Source of the DNA: DASXKD01 sp963734725
Lineage (GTDB): Bacteria > Actinomycetota > Actinomycetes > Streptosporangiales > Streptosporangiaceae
Assembly: GCA_963734725.1 (NCBI GenBank)
Contig: CAVTIX010000024.1
Coordinates: forward strand, 1 to 64,000
Direction of reading: 5' to 3'
DNA length: 64,000 bases
Shown one piece after another: positions 27,664 through 37,265 of the stretch. How positions within the stretch are numbered: the stretch's first letter is position 1; each line of letters begins with the position of its first letter. Both the position numbers and the translations under genes were made by a program. Under the pieces are notes generated by a model. That model had not been told where the DNA came from. It was given only the letters and a program-made list of their open reading frames with translations, and searched no databases.

Positions 27664-27966
27664 GTGTATGTGGGAGCGCTGACGCTGGACGTGCTGCTGG
27701 GCGATACCCGGTCGCTCAAGCAGAAACGTTCCGCGGTGTCCTCGATCATCGCCGAGATGCGCAGGCGCCACCCGGGGGTCGCCGTGGCCGAGACCGGTAG
27801 CCTGGACCGCCACCGGCGGGCGGAGATCGGCGTGGCGGCGGTGGCCTCCACGGCGGCGCACGTTACCGAGGTGCTCGACGCCTGCGAGCGCCTGGTCGCG
27901 GCGCGGCCGGACATCGAGCTGCTGTCCGCGCGGTTCCGCCTGGTGACTGATGAGGAGGAGCAGTGA
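27664..27966 (+). CDS. ylxP: YlxP family protein (DUF503)
   Basis: This small protein opens with YVGALTLDVLLGDTRSLKQKRS, the family signature, and contains VAVAETGSLDRHRRAEIGVAAV. It is found between infB and rbfA in many Gram-positive bacteria. Its role is poorly defined; a link to ribosome maturation is inferred from position. The GTG start lies 28 bases after infB. Confidence 0.9.
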   Translation: MYVGALTLDVLLGDTRSLKQKRSAVSSIIAEMRRRHPGVAVAETGSLDRHRRAEIGVAAVASTAAHVTEVLDACERLVAARPDIELLSARFRLVTDEEEQ

Positions 27967-27998
27967 GAAGCCCACTGACCGCCCTCAGCTGGGCAGAA

Positions 27999-28101
27999 AC
28001 GCCGCAGGCGCCGGGCCGAACGCCGCATCGCTTCGCTCTGCGGCTTCCCGCCGCCGAGACTTTGCTAATCCGGGGGTCCCCCCCGGACCCCCGGATGCCT
28101 C
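27999..28101 (+). repeat. intergenic repeat copy A, with perfect hairpin
   Basis: About 100 bases before rbfA closely match 28638-28739 before truB. Shared strings include GCCGGGCCGAACGCCGC, GCGGCTTCCC and GGACCCCC. Within it, ATCCGGGGGTCC (28068-28079) and GGACCCCCGGAT (28085-28096) form a perfect 12 bp stem with five C in the loop. It may attenuate or stabilise the operon message. Confidence 0.75.
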
Positions 28102-28150
28102 CCGAAGCCAGGGAGGCCCCCCAGGGCCGAGCGCCCGCGAGGGAGGCGCA

Positions 28151-28609
28151 ATGACAGACGCCGGCCGGGCAAACAAGCTCGCCGACCGGATCGCCAAGAT
28201 CGTGGCCGAGATGCTGGAGCGCCGGGTGAAAGACCCCCGGCTGGGCTTTGTAACGGTCACCGACGCCAAGCTCACCGGTGACCTGCGCGAAGCGACGGTC
28301 TACTACACGGTGTACGGGTCGGCGGACGATCAGGCGGGCACCGCGGCCGCGCTGAAAAGCGCCACCGGGCTGATCCGGTCCGAGGTCGGCCGGCAGACGG
28401 GGCTGCGGCACACCCCGTCGCTGTCGTTCGTCCGTGACACCCTGCCCGAAGGCGCGCAGCACATGGAAGAGCTGGTCGCCCAGGCGCGCGCTGCGGACGA
28501 GGCCCTGGCCCAGGCCAGGGAGGGCGCCCAGCCCGCCGGTGACCCCGACCCCTACCGCGTCCCGGCCGAGGCCGAGGCTGACGGCCCCGAAGCCGACCCG
28601 GGCGGGTGA
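28151..28609 (+). CDS. rbfA: ribosome-binding factor A
   Basis: RbfA is a KH-fold factor for 30S maturation. ANKLADRIAKIVAEMLERRVKDPR, GFVTVTDAKLTGDLREATVYYTV and TPSLSFVRD are conserved. GGGAGG lies 7 bases before ATG 28151. The C-terminal ~45 residues are an acidic, non-conserved extension. Confidence 0.94.
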   Translation: MTDAGRANKLADRIAKIVAEMLERRVKDPRLGFVTVTDAKLTGDLREATVYYTVYGSADDQAGTAAALKSATGLIRSEVGRQTGLRHTPSLSFVRDTLPEGAQHMEELVAQARAADEALAQAREGAQPAGDPDPYRVPAEAEADGPEADPGG

Positions 28610-28637
28610 GATCCGCTTGTCAACGACGGCTTGGGTC

Positions 28638-28739
28638 ACGCCGCGGCCGCCGGGCCGAACGCCGCGTCGCTCCGCGCCGCGGCTTCCCGGCGGCGAGACG
28701 CTGCTCGCCCCGGGGCAAGCCCCCGGACCCCCATGCCTC
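28638..28739 (+). repeat. intergenic repeat copy B
   Basis: Second copy of the ~100 base element, between rbfA and truB. Its hairpin is weaker (CCGGGG-caag-CCCCGG core). A 21 base string, ctggcgcgcctccggc plus cgac with one variable base, is repeated directly after it (28752-28772 and 28788-28808). Confidence 0.75.
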
Positions 28740-28830
28740 GCACGCCGCGCTCTGGCGCGCCTCCGGCACGACCACGCTCGGTGCTAGCTGGCGCGCCTCC
28801 GGCGCGACGTCCCACGAGGGAGGCAGTGAA

Positions 28831-29709
28831 ATGACCGCCACGGCGGACGGGCTGGTCATCGTCGACAAGCCCGCCGGGCTGACCTCGCACGACGTGGTCG
28901 CCCGGCTCCGGCGGGTCACCGGCACCCGGCGGGTCGGCCACGGCGGCACGCTGGACCCCATGGCGACCGGGGTGCTGGTAGCCGGGGTCGGGAAGGCCAC
29001 CCGGCTGCTGGGGCGCCTGGCGCTCGCGGAGAAGGAGTACCAGGCCACCATCCGGCTCGGCCAGGCGACCAGCACCGCCGATGCCGAGGGCGAGGTCATC
29101 TCCGGCGCCCCGGCCGATGCGCTCACCCTGGACGCGGTGCGCGCCGCGGCACGCCCGCTGACCGGCGAGATCCAGCAGGTCCCCCCGGCGGTCAGCGCCG
29201 TCAAGGTGGCCGGAACCCGCGCGTACCGGCTGGCCAGGGCCGGAACCACGCCCGTCCTGGCGCCCCGGGCAGTGACCGTCAGGTCGTTTTGCATCTCGTC
29301 AGAGCGGCGCGCAGGCGACCACCTGCTGGATATCGACGCCACGGTGACCTGCTCAAGCGGCACCTATATCCGGGCGCTGGCCCGCGATCTGGGGGAGGCG
29401 CTCGGCGTGGGCGGGCACGTGACCGCGCTCCGGCGCACCCGGGCCGGCCCCTACGACCTCGGCATGGCGCGCACCCTGGACCAGCTCGAAGCGGAGCTGT
29501 CGCTCATCCCGCTGGCCCAGGCCGCCGCGGACGCGTTCCCGTCCCGCCAGCTCACCGAGGACGAGGCGCGGCGGCTCTCCCATGGCGGGCGCCTGCCCGG
29601 CGGGTCCGGCCACCAGGGCCCGGAGGCGGCGTTCGCCCCGGACGGCACGCTGATCGCCCTGGTCGAGGAGAAGGACGGCCAGATCCGCCCGGTGGTTGTG
29701 TTCGTCTGA
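28831..29709 (+). CDS. truB: tRNA pseudouridine55 synthase
   Basis: TruB makes pseudouridine 55 in the T-loop of tRNA. GLVIVDKPAGLTSHDVVARLR opens the catalytic domain, and the catalytic Asp lies in GHGGTLDPMATGVL. YQATIRLGQATSTADAEG and SCSSGTYIRALARDLG-like segments follow. The length of 292 residues is normal. GAGGGAGG lies upstream of ATG 28831. Confidence 0.95.
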   Translation: MTATADGLVIVDKPAGLTSHDVVARLRRVTGTRRVGHGGTLDPMATGVLVAGVGKATRLLGRLALAEKEYQATIRLGQATSTADAEGEVISGAPADALTLDAVRAAARPLTGEIQQVPPAVSAVKVAGTRAYRLARAGTTPVLAPRAVTVRSFCISSERRAGDHLLDIDATVTCSSGTYIRALARDLGEALGVGGHVTALRRTRAGPYDLGMARTLDQLEAELSLIPLAQAAADAFPSRQLTEDEARRLSHGGRLPGGSGHQGPEAAFAPDGTLIALVEEKDGQIRPVVVFV

Positions 29710-29797
29710 GCACCCCGAGCGGAGATCGTCGCGGCGGGACCAGGGTTACCGTGGTTACCAGTTGAGCTGGGAATCGGGCGGGTTGAGGAGCGGCATC

Positions 29798-30754
29798 GTG
29801 GAGCGCTGGCTCGGGCTGGACGAGGTACCGGGGGGCTGGGGCCCCTCGGTCGTCACCATCGGCGTGTTCGACGGCGTGCACCGGGGCCACCAGCGGATCG
29901 TGGCCAGGGCGGCCGAGGCCGCGCGGGAGCTTGGCCTGCCGCTGGTGGTGGTCACCTTCGACCCGCACCCGAGCGAGGTGATCCGTCCCGGCGCCCACCC
30001 AGCGCTGCTGTGCAGCCTGCGCCGCCGGGCCCAGCTCCTGGCGGAATTCGGCGCCGACGCGGTCTGCCTGCTGCAGTTCACACTGGAGTTTTCCCATCTG
30101 GGCCCGGAGGAGTTCGTCCGGGCCGTGCTGGCCGATCGGCTGCACGCCCGCCGGGTCGTGGTGGGGGAGAACTTCCGCTTCGGCTACCGCGCCGCCGGTG
30201 ACCTCGCCCTGCTGGCGGAACTGGGCGAGAAGTACGACTTCCGCGCCGAGGGCATCCCGCTGCTGGCGCAGGACGGGGTCATCACGTCCTCCAGCGCGAT
30301 CAGGGAACTGGTCGCCGCCGGGGACGTGGCCGGCGCCGCGCGCGGCCTGGGCCGGCCGCACCGGGTCGAGGGCGTGGTCGTGCGCGGCGAGCAGCGCGGC
30401 AAGGCGCTGGGGGTGCCCACCGCCAACCTGGAGACCGCGGAGCACACGGCCATCCCCGCGGACGGGGTATACGCCGGATGGCTGGCCAGCCTCGACATTG
30501 ACGGCCAGGAGACAGCGCGCTGGCCCGCGGCCATCTCCGTCGGCGCCAACCCGACGTTCGACGGCCAGCACCGCGTCGTCGAGGCGTACGCGCTCGACCG
30601 GGACGACCTGGACCTCTACGGGGTGCACGTCGCCGTTGACTTCACGGCCCGGCTGCGGGGAATGGTCCGGTTCGATTCGGCCGACGCGCTCGTGGCCCAG
30701 ATGCGCGTCGACATCGCCGCGGCCCGTACGCTCGCCGCGGGCGCCGGCGGGTGA
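29798..30754 (+). CDS. ribF: bifunctional riboflavin kinase/FAD synthetase
   Basis: RibF converts riboflavin to FMN and then FAD. The nucleotidyltransferase half has VTIGVFDGVHRGHQRIV, TFDPHPSEV and VVGENFRFGYRAAG with ISSS-like TSSSAIRELV. The kinase half has GKALGVPTANLE and the catalytic-region ADGVYAGWL. GTG 29798 follows GAGGAGCGG and gives 318 residues, a normal length. The stop overlaps the next start. Confidence 0.95.
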   Translation: MERWLGLDEVPGGWGPSVVTIGVFDGVHRGHQRIVARAAEAARELGLPLVVVTFDPHPSEVIRPGAHPALLCSLRRRAQLLAEFGADAVCLLQFTLEFSHLGPEEFVRAVLADRLHARRVVVGENFRFGYRAAGDLALLAELGEKYDFRAEGIPLLAQDGVITSSSAIRELVAAGDVAGAARGLGRPHRVEGVVVRGEQRGKALGVPTANLETAEHTAIPADGVYAGWLASLDIDGQETARWPAAISVGANPTFDGQHRVVEAYALDRDDLDLYGVHVAVDFTARLRGMVRFDSADALVAQMRVDIAAARTLAAGAGG

Positions 30755-31104
30755 TGGCGGCCTTCCGCTCGCCGGCATGTCCGGACGGACTGGAGTCGGA
30801 CACGAATGTGCCGGATGCGTACTACCTCATTGCCGAGCAGGAGCCGGCGTTCTCCGTGGCGTACTGGCCGCCCCGGATGTCCCGTTCCAGGCTGGCGCTG
30901 CCGCCGCCGGCCCTCGGCGACCTGAGCGGCAAGGAGCCGTGCCGCTGGGACCTGCGGACCAGGTTTCCAGTGGCCACCGCCAAGCGCGAGACGTGCCTGC
31001 AGGTAGGCGAGGCGGCGCTGGCGCTCGCCACCCGCGCCGATGGCGCCGTCATCGATACCTACGGATTCCCCGTCAACCAGCCGGAGGACATGCTGCCGCG
31101 CTGA
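30751..31104 (+). CDS. hypothetical protein in the ribF-rpsO interval
   Basis: A 117-residue soluble protein whose GTG start overlaps the ribF stop (GTGA), implying coupling. It has an aromatic centre (FSVAYWPPRMSRSRL), and the C-terminal segment ALALATRADGAVIDTYGFPV recalls small actinobacterial immunity-like proteins. I do not recognise a family with confidence and assign no function. Confidence 0.65.
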   Translation: MMAAFRSPACPDGLESDTNVPDAYYLIAEQEPAFSVAYWPPRMSRSRLALPPPALGDLSGKEPCRWDLRTRFPVATAKRETCLQVGEAALALATRADGAVIDTYGFPVNQPEDMLPR

Positions 31105-31250
31105 TCCGCGGTCGCGCCCCTGTCCGCAGTGCCGCGGACCTGCGCGAGGGCGGCCGACTCCGGTCAGCAGGGGCGGCCGCGTGGTACCCTTTTTGGTGGC
31201 TGACATCGTTGGCCGGGTTGGCTGCACCCTCAAGCGGCCGGCTCAGGGGC

Positions 31251-31316
31251 ATCTCGTTTCGCGCGAAACCCCGGCGCCCGCACAGGGCCGGAGGGTGGCG
31301 CGGTGCCTCACGAGAT
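31251..31316 (+). promoter_or_regulatory. structured leader of rpsO
   Basis: ATCTCGT (31251-31257) pairs with ACGAGAT (31310-31316), and the palindrome GTTTCGCGCGAAAC lies at 31256-31269. They sit 26-90 bases before the rpsO start. S15 often represses its own translation through leader structure in other bacteria; whether that happens here is inference. A TACCCT box about 60 bases upstream is a possible -10. The rest of the 237 base gap is unremarkable. Confidence 0.4.
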
Positions 31317-31341
31317 CCGTGACGAAGATAAGGAAACGCAC

Positions 31342-31611
31342 GTGCCGCTGGACACAGCAGTCAAGAAGGAGATCATCGCCGGGCACGCGACCAATGAGGG
31401 TGACACCGGTTCACCGGAAGTCCAGGTCGCATTGCTGACGCGGCGGATCAACGATCTCACCGAGCACCTCAAGGTACACAAGCACGACCACCACAGCCGC
31501 CGGGGCCTGCTGCTCCTGGTCGGCCGTCGCCGTCGGCTGCTTCAGTACTTGTCCCGCGAGGACATCGAGCGCTACCGCGCCCTGATCCAAAAGCTGGGCC
31601 TGCGCAGGTAG
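31342..31611 (+). CDS. rpsO: 30S ribosomal protein S15
   Basis: S15 binds 16S rRNA early in 30S assembly. [39 protein letters not shown] and [15 protein letters not shown] are diagnostic. The GTG at 31342 with AAGGAAA upstream gives 89 residues, the standard length. The frame continues 13 codons further upstream. Confidence 0.97.
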   Translation: MPLDTAVKKEIIAGHATNEGDTGSPEVQVALLTRRINDLTEHLKVHKHDHHSRRGLLLLVGRRRRLLQYLSREDIERYRALIQKLGLRR

Positions 31612-31761
31612 GCTCGGTCTGGGCACGGCCGCAACACAACTAGAGAACAACATCCCGCGGCCCCGGCGCCGGAGTGCGGAGGGCGCAATGGGCCGGTCCT
31701 CGGTAGTGGTTCTCGGGTCGGGTGCCGAATGCGGCGGATCGCCGCGCACCCGGGCCGAGAG

Positions 31762-31773
31762 CTTCGATCGAAG
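31762..31773. promoter_or_regulatory. palindrome CTTCGATCGAAG in the pnp leader
   Basis: A perfect 12 base dyad lies in the 254 base gap between rpsO and pnp, near another stem (GCGGC...GCCGC at 31731-31745). The pnp message is autoregulated through a 5' stem in other bacteria; these are candidates for such a structure. Confidence 0.4.
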
Positions 31774-31865
31774 ACCGGTCGGCGGTCAGTTGCCGGGCTA
31801 GCGATGGCCCGGAGCACTACCGGCGGAAGGCGGGACGCGGGACCTCAGTCAAGGAGGTCTCACCC

Positions 31866-34223
31866 GTGGAGGGTGTGCATACCGCCGAAGCCGTGATCGA
31901 CAACGGCCAATTCGGCATGGTCACCATCAAATTCGAAACCGGCCGGCTTGCCCGTCTTGCCGCCGGATCCGCCGTCGTCTACCTCGACGGCGAGACTATG
32001 GTCCTGTCCGCGACCACCGCGGGCAAGCACCCCAAGGAGGGGCTGGACTTCTTCCCGCTCACCGTGGACGTCGAGGAGCGGATGTACGCGGCGGGCCGCA
32101 TCCCCGGCTCCTTCTTCCGCCGGGAAGGCCGCCCGTCCGAGGACGCGATCCTCACTTGCCGCCTCATCGACCGGCCGCTGCGCCCTTCGTTCGTCAAGGG
32201 CCTGCGCAACGAGGTCCAGATCGTCGAGACGATCATGGCCCTGCACCCGGAGCACCTGTACGACGTGGTGGCGATCAACGCTGCCTCGCTGTCCACCCAG
32301 CTTGCCGGGCTGCCGTTCTCCGGGCCGATCGGCGGCGTCCGTGTCGCCCTGATCAAGGGCCAGTGGGTCGGCTTCCCCACCCACACCCAGCTCGAGGACG
32401 CGACCTTCGACATGGTCGTCGCCGGGCGGGTGCTCGAGGACGGCGACGTGGCCATCATGATGGTGGAGGCAGAGTCCACGCCGCGCACGCTGGTCCTGCT
32501 CGCCGACGCCGACAGCGACGCGGTCGGCCCCACCGAGGAGACGGTGGCCCAGGGCCTGGAGGCGGCCAAGCCGTTCATCAAGACCCTCTGCGAGGCCCAG
32601 CAGCGCATCGCCGACCAGGCCGCCAAGGAAACCGCTGAGTTCCCGGTGTTCGGCGACTACGAGGCGGACGTCTACGACGCCGTCTCCGCGGAGGTCTCCG
32701 AGGAGCTGGCCCGGGTGCTCGCCATCGCGGGCAAGCAGGAGCGGGAGAGCGAGACCGACCGGATCAAGGCGCTGACCGCCGAGAAGCTCGCCACCCAGTT
32801 CGAGGGCCGGGAGAAGGAGATCAGCGCGGCGTTCCGCGCGGTCACCAAGAAGCTGGTCCGTGAGCGGATCATCACCGACGGCGTCCGCATCGACGGGCGC
32901 GGCCTCGCCGACATCAGGCGGCTGTCCGCCGAGGCGCACGTGCTGCCGCGGGTGCACGGCTCGGCCCTGTTCGAGCGGGGCGAGACCCAGGTGCTCGGCG
33001 TGACCACGCTGAACATGCTGCGGATGGAGCAGACGATCGACACGCTCAACCCGGAACGCACCAAGCGGTACATGCACAACTACAACATGCCGCCGTACTC
33101 CACGGGCGAGACCGGCCGGGTGGGCTCGCCCAAGCGGCGGGAGATCGGCCACGGCGCCCTGGCCGAGCGCGCGCTGATCCCGGTGCTCCCCACCAGGGAG
33201 GAGTTCCCCTACGCGATCCGGCAGGTCTCCGAGGCGATCGGGTCCAACGGCTCGACCTCCATGGGGTCGGTCTGCGCCTCCACGATGGCGCTGCTGGATG
33301 CCGGCGTGCCGCTGCGGGACATGGTGGCCGGTATCGCCATGGGCCTGATCCACGAGGGGGGCCAGTTCGTCACGCTGACCGACATCCTCGGCGCCGAGGA
33401 CGCGTTCGGCGATATGGACTTCAAGGTCGCCGGCACGCGGAACGTGATCACCGCGCTCCAGCTTGACACCAAGCTCGACGGGATCCCGGCGTCGGTGCTC
33501 GCCTCGGCGCTGACCCAGGCTGAGGCGGCCAGGCTGACCATCCTGGACGTGATGCGCGAGGCCATCGACATGCCGGGCGAGATGAGCCCGTTCGCGCCGC
33601 GGATCATCACCATCAAGGTGCCCGTGGACAAGATCGGCGAGGTGATCGGCCCCAAGGGGAAGATGATCAACTCCATCCAGGAGGACACCGGCGCCGAGAT
33701 CACGATCGAGGACGACGGCACCATCTACATCGGCGCCACCGACGGCCCCTCCGCCGAGGCCGCGCGCACGGCTATCAACGCGATCGCGAACCCGCACATC
33801 CCCGAGGTGGGCGAGCGTTTCCTCGGCACCGTGGTGAAGACGACCACGTTCGGCGCGTTCGTCTCGCTGCTGCCCGGCAAGGACGGCCTGCTGCACATCA
33901 CCCAGATCCGCAAGCTGCACGGCGGCGCCAGGATCGAGAACGTCGATGACGTCATCAAGGTCGGCGACAAGATCCAGGTCGAGATCCGCGAGGTCAACGA
34001 CCGCGGCAAGCTGTCGCTGGTTCCCGTCGAGGTCGTGGAGCGGGAAGCGGCGGCTGGCGGCGCCGAGGACAGCGGCGAGGCGGGCGGCCGTGACCGCGGC
34101 GACGGGCACCGCGGCGACCGCGACCGCCACCGCGATCGTGGTGACCGCGACGGCCACCGCGGCGATGGCGACGGCGGCAGTCACCGCACCCGCCACCGTG
34201 AGCGGCGGCACCGCGAATCATGA
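31866..34223 (+). CDS. pnp: polyribonucleotide nucleotidyltransferase (PNPase)
   Basis: PNPase degrades RNA 3' to 5' by phosphorolysis; in actinobacteria it also makes tails (GpsI). Two RNase PH domains are visible: one opens with [18 protein letters not shown], the other with [13 protein letters not shown] and [14 protein letters not shown]. Then come a KH domain with [11 protein letters not shown] (~595) and an S1 domain ([19 protein letters not shown], ~660-730). The tail is a striking Arg/Asp/Gly/His repeat of ~45 residues. AAGGAGGT lies 8 bases before GTG 31866. The stop overlaps the next gene. Confidence 0.97.
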   Translation: MEGVHTAEAVIDNGQFGMVTIKFETGRLARLAAGSAVVYLDGETMVLSATTAGKHPKEGLDFFPLTVDVEERMYAAGRIPGSFFRREGRPSEDAILTCRLIDRPLRPSFVKGLRNEVQIVETIMALHPEHLYDVVAINAASLSTQLAGLPFSGPIGGVRVALIKGQWVGFPTHTQLEDATFDMVVAGRVLEDGDVAIMMVEAESTPRTLVLLADADSDAVGPTEETVAQGLEAAKPFIKTLCEAQQRIADQAAKETAEFPVFGDYEADVYDAVSAEVSEELARVLAIAGKQERESETDRIKALTAEKLATQFEGREKEISAAFRAVTKKLVRERIITDGVRIDGRGLADIRRLSAEAHVLPRVHGSALFERGETQVLGVTTLNMLRMEQTIDTLNPERTKRYMHNYNMPPYSTGETGRVGSPKRREIGHGALAERALIPVLPTREEFPYAIRQVSEAIGSNGSTSMGSVCASTMALLDAGVPLRDMVAGIAMGLIHEGGQFVTLTDILGAEDAFGDMDFKVAGTRNVITALQLDTKLDGIPASVLASALTQAEAARLTILDVMREAIDMPGEMSPFAPRIITIKVPVDKIGEVIGPKGKMINSIQEDTGAEITIEDDGTIYIGATDGPSAEAARTAINAIANPHIPEVGERFLGTVVKTTTFGAFVSLLPGKDGLLHITQIRKLHGGARIENVDDVIKVGDKIQVEIREVNDRGKLSLVPVEVVEREAAAGGAEDSGEAGGRDRGDGHRGDRDRHRDRGDRDGHRGDGDGGSHRTRHRERRHRES

Positions 34224-35524
34224 CGGTGACCACCCAGCGCGGCGGCGACGATGAGGTGCGCCGCTCGGTGCTGCCCGGCGGGCTGCGAGTAGTCACCGAG
34301 TCGCTGCCCGCGGTCCGCTCGGCAGCCGTCGGCATCTGGGCGAGTGTAGGCTCCCGCGACGAGGATCTCGGCCACGCGGGGGCCACGCACTACCTGGAGC
34401 ACCTGCTGTTCAAGGGCACCAGCAAGCGGACCGCGCTGGAGATCTCCGCCGCCATGGACGCGGTGGGCGGCGAGCTCAACGCGTTCACCGGCAAGGAGTA
34501 CACCTGCTACTACGCCCGGGTGCTCGACGCGGACCTGCCGCTGGCGATCGACGTCCTGGCCGACATGGTGACCGATTCGCTGATCGAGCCTAAGGACGTG
34601 GACGCTGAGCGCGGCGTGATCCTCGAAGAGATCGCGATGAACGAGGATGAGCCCTCGGACACCGTGCACGAGGCGTTCGCGGCACAGCTTTTCGGCGACA
34701 CTCCGCTCGGCCGGCCGATCCTCGGCACCGTGGCCTCGATCAACGAGATCGCCAGGGACGAGATCGCCGGTCACTACGCCGCCAGGTACACCCCGCCGGA
34801 CCTGGTCGTCGCGGTGGCGGGCAACGTGGACCACGACGTGGTCACCCGGCAGGTCCGGGAGGCGTTCGGCGCCGCGCTGACGGGGGACGCGGCGCCCACC
34901 GCGCCGCGCCTGGCCGGCCCGGACGACAGCCTCGCGGCCGGCGCCGGCGTGCGGCTGGTGCCGCGCACCATCGAGCAGGCCAACCTGGTGCTCGGGTGCG
35001 CCGGGCTGTCCCGCATCGACGAGGACAGGTTCGCGCTCGGGGTGCTCAACGCGGCCCTGGGCGGCGGCATGTCCTCGCGGCTGTTCCAGGAGGTGCGGGA
35101 GAAGCGCGGGCTGGCCTACGCGGTGTACAGCTTCGCGTCGCAGCATTCCGACACCGGCATGTGGGCCACCTACATCGGGTGCCTGCCGGCCAAGGCGGAC
35201 GAGGTGCTGGCTATCTGCCAGGAGGAGATCGCCAAGGTCATCTCCGGCGGGCTGACCGAGGCCGAACTGGACCGGGGCAAGGGCCAGCTGCGCGGGTCGC
35301 TGGTCCTCGGCCTGGAGGACCCGTCCTCCCGGATGAGCCGCCTCGGCAAGTCGGAACTGGTGTACCCCCGGCTCGAACTAGTGGACGAGATCCTCGCTTC
35401 CATCGAGGCGGTCACCCACGACGATGTGCGCCAGGTGGCCGCGAGAATCCTGGGACGGCCCAAGGTGCTCGCCGTGGTGGGCCCGTTCGACGACGACGCA
35501 CCCTTCGCCGCCGCACTGGGCTGA
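34220..35524 (+). CDS. M16-family zinc peptidase
   Basis: The inverted zinc motif HYLEH is at ~residues 57-61, and the distal Glu is in [15 protein letters not shown]. The M16_C domain has [24 protein letters not shown]. These are processing peptidase/insulinase-like enzymes; the substrate is unknown. The 434 residues suggest a homodimer. ATG overlaps the pnp stop. The pnp-M16-dapB order is conserved in Streptomyces and relatives. Confidence 0.93.
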   Translation: MTVTTQRGGDDEVRRSVLPGGLRVVTESLPAVRSAAVGIWASVGSRDEDLGHAGATHYLEHLLFKGTSKRTALEISAAMDAVGGELNAFTGKEYTCYYARVLDADLPLAIDVLADMVTDSLIEPKDVDAERGVILEEIAMNEDEPSDTVHEAFAAQLFGDTPLGRPILGTVASINEIARDEIAGHYAARYTPPDLVVAVAGNVDHDVVTRQVREAFGAALTGDAAPTAPRLAGPDDSLAAGAGVRLVPRTIEQANLVLGCAGLSRIDEDRFALGVLNAALGGGMSSRLFQEVREKRGLAYAVYSFASQHSDTGMWATYIGCLPAKADEVLAICQEEIAKVISGGLTEAELDRGKGQLRGSLVLGLEDPSSRMSRLGKSELVYPRLELVDEILASIEAVTHDDVRQVAARILGRPKVLAVVGPFDDDAPFAAALG

Positions 35525-36316
<792 letters not shown>

Positions 36317-36394
36317 TCAGGACAGACCAGACAGCTCGCGTGCCGCGGCCCTGCCGTCCAGGCGGGCCCGAAGGTCACTATCGCATTTTGGTTA

Positions 36395-36412
36395 TTCGAT
36401 AATATAATCGAT
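36395..36412 (+). promoter_or_regulatory. AT-rich promoter with perfect TATAAT
   Basis: A very AT-rich stretch (about 36382-36414) in a GC-rich genome carries TATAAT at 36403-36408, six bases before ATG 36415, so the transcript should be leaderless. The dyad TCGAT...ATCGA (36397-36411) spans the -10 box and could be an operator. No clear -35 element is seen. Confidence 0.65.
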
Positions 36413-36414
36413 TT

Positions 36415-37119
36415 ATGGGCCAGAAACTGGTCTCTCCTGCCACCTACTGGCGTCGCCGGGTGGTCGTTCTGGCGGTCGGCGCGGCGGTGCTCGGCCTCCC
36501 CATCTGGGCGGTGAACAAGGCGCTCGGCGGCAGCGAGGCCCCGGGCCAGGGATCGCCGCCGTCCTCCGCCGGCCACGCAGCCAGTCCCAGCCCACGCTCG
36601 GGGGCCGAGCGCGGGCACTGGCAGGCCCCTCCCCGAGAGACTGCGGACCTGGGCGCCGGGCCGCGGGCGCGGCCTTCTGCGAGTACCTCACCCGGCGCCG
36701 GGCCCAGGCGGCAGACCTGCGCCAGGGGGGCTGTGCTGCTGACCATCCGCGCTGCCCGGCACCGGTATGGGCCAGGCGATCAGATCACCTTCGTGGTCGG
36801 CGCGGTCTCCACCAGGGGCCGGCCATGCCGCATCGACCTGGGCGCCAGGTTCACCTCGGTCGTGGTGGCCTCAGGCGATACGCCGCTGTGGGACTCATCC
36901 AGCTGCCTGCGCGGCGCCGGTTCCCAGGTGGTCATGCTGAGGCGGGGCGCCCCGGCCTTCCTCAAGGTCACCTGGGACCGGAGAACCTCACTTTCCGGCT
37001 GCCCGGGCCAGGGGGCTGCGGTAAAGGCCGGCGCCTACACCGCCGCGGCGTTCAACGGCCAGCTCCGCAGCCAGGCCACGACCTTCGTCCTCAGCCGCCG
37101 GGGCGTGGCCAGGCCCTGA
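36415..37119 (+). CDS. membrane-anchored extracytoplasmic protein, unknown function
   Basis: A single N-terminal helix (VVVLAVGAAVLGLPIWAV, residues ~16-33) is followed by a Pro/Ser/Gly linker to ~95. A compact domain of ~135 residues follows with four Cys (QTCARG, RPCRID, SSCLRG, SGCPG), probably forming two disulfides outside the cell. The domain pattern (YGPGDQITFVV and AGAYTAAAFNG) looks like an all-beta fold. I do not recognise the family. Confidence 0.75.
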   Translation: MGQKLVSPATYWRRRVVVLAVGAAVLGLPIWAVNKALGGSEAPGQGSPPSSAGHAASPSPRSGAERGHWQAPPRETADLGAGPRARPSASTSPGAGPRRQTCARGAVLLTIRAARHRYGPGDQITFVVGAVSTRGRPCRIDLGARFTSVVVASGDTPLWDSSSCLRGAGSQVVMLRRGAPAFLKVTWDRRTSLSGCPGQGAAVKAGAYTAAAFNGQLRSQATTFVLSRRGVARP

Positions 37120-37214
37120 CCCGGCCACACCAGGGCCAGTCGCCTCCGAGCGGTCGTCAACGACTGGCTAGCAACGACGGTGTCCAACGCGGTGAGCAGT
37201 CGTGTGCGGCACTG

Positions 37215-37230
37215 TCCTTACGGGTAAGGA
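37215..37230. promoter_or_regulatory. palindrome TCCTTAC-gg-GTAAGGA
   Basis: A perfect 7 bp dyad with a 2 base centre, 36 bases before the GTG of the adenylate-forming ligase. It looks like a dimeric repressor site. No regulator gene is adjacent. Confidence 0.5.
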
Positions 37231-37265
37231 TTCTCTGGTCGTTGATTTCGCTCACGGGGGGCAGT

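Noticed and set aside
25045..27975. A 976-codon open frame antisense to infB
   Set aside because: It has the same length as infB by coincidence of GC bias and shows no domain; infB is unambiguous.
31860..34211. A 783-codon open frame antisense to pnp
   Set aside because: Composition is the Asp/Leu/His-rich pattern typical of frames opposite high-GC genes.
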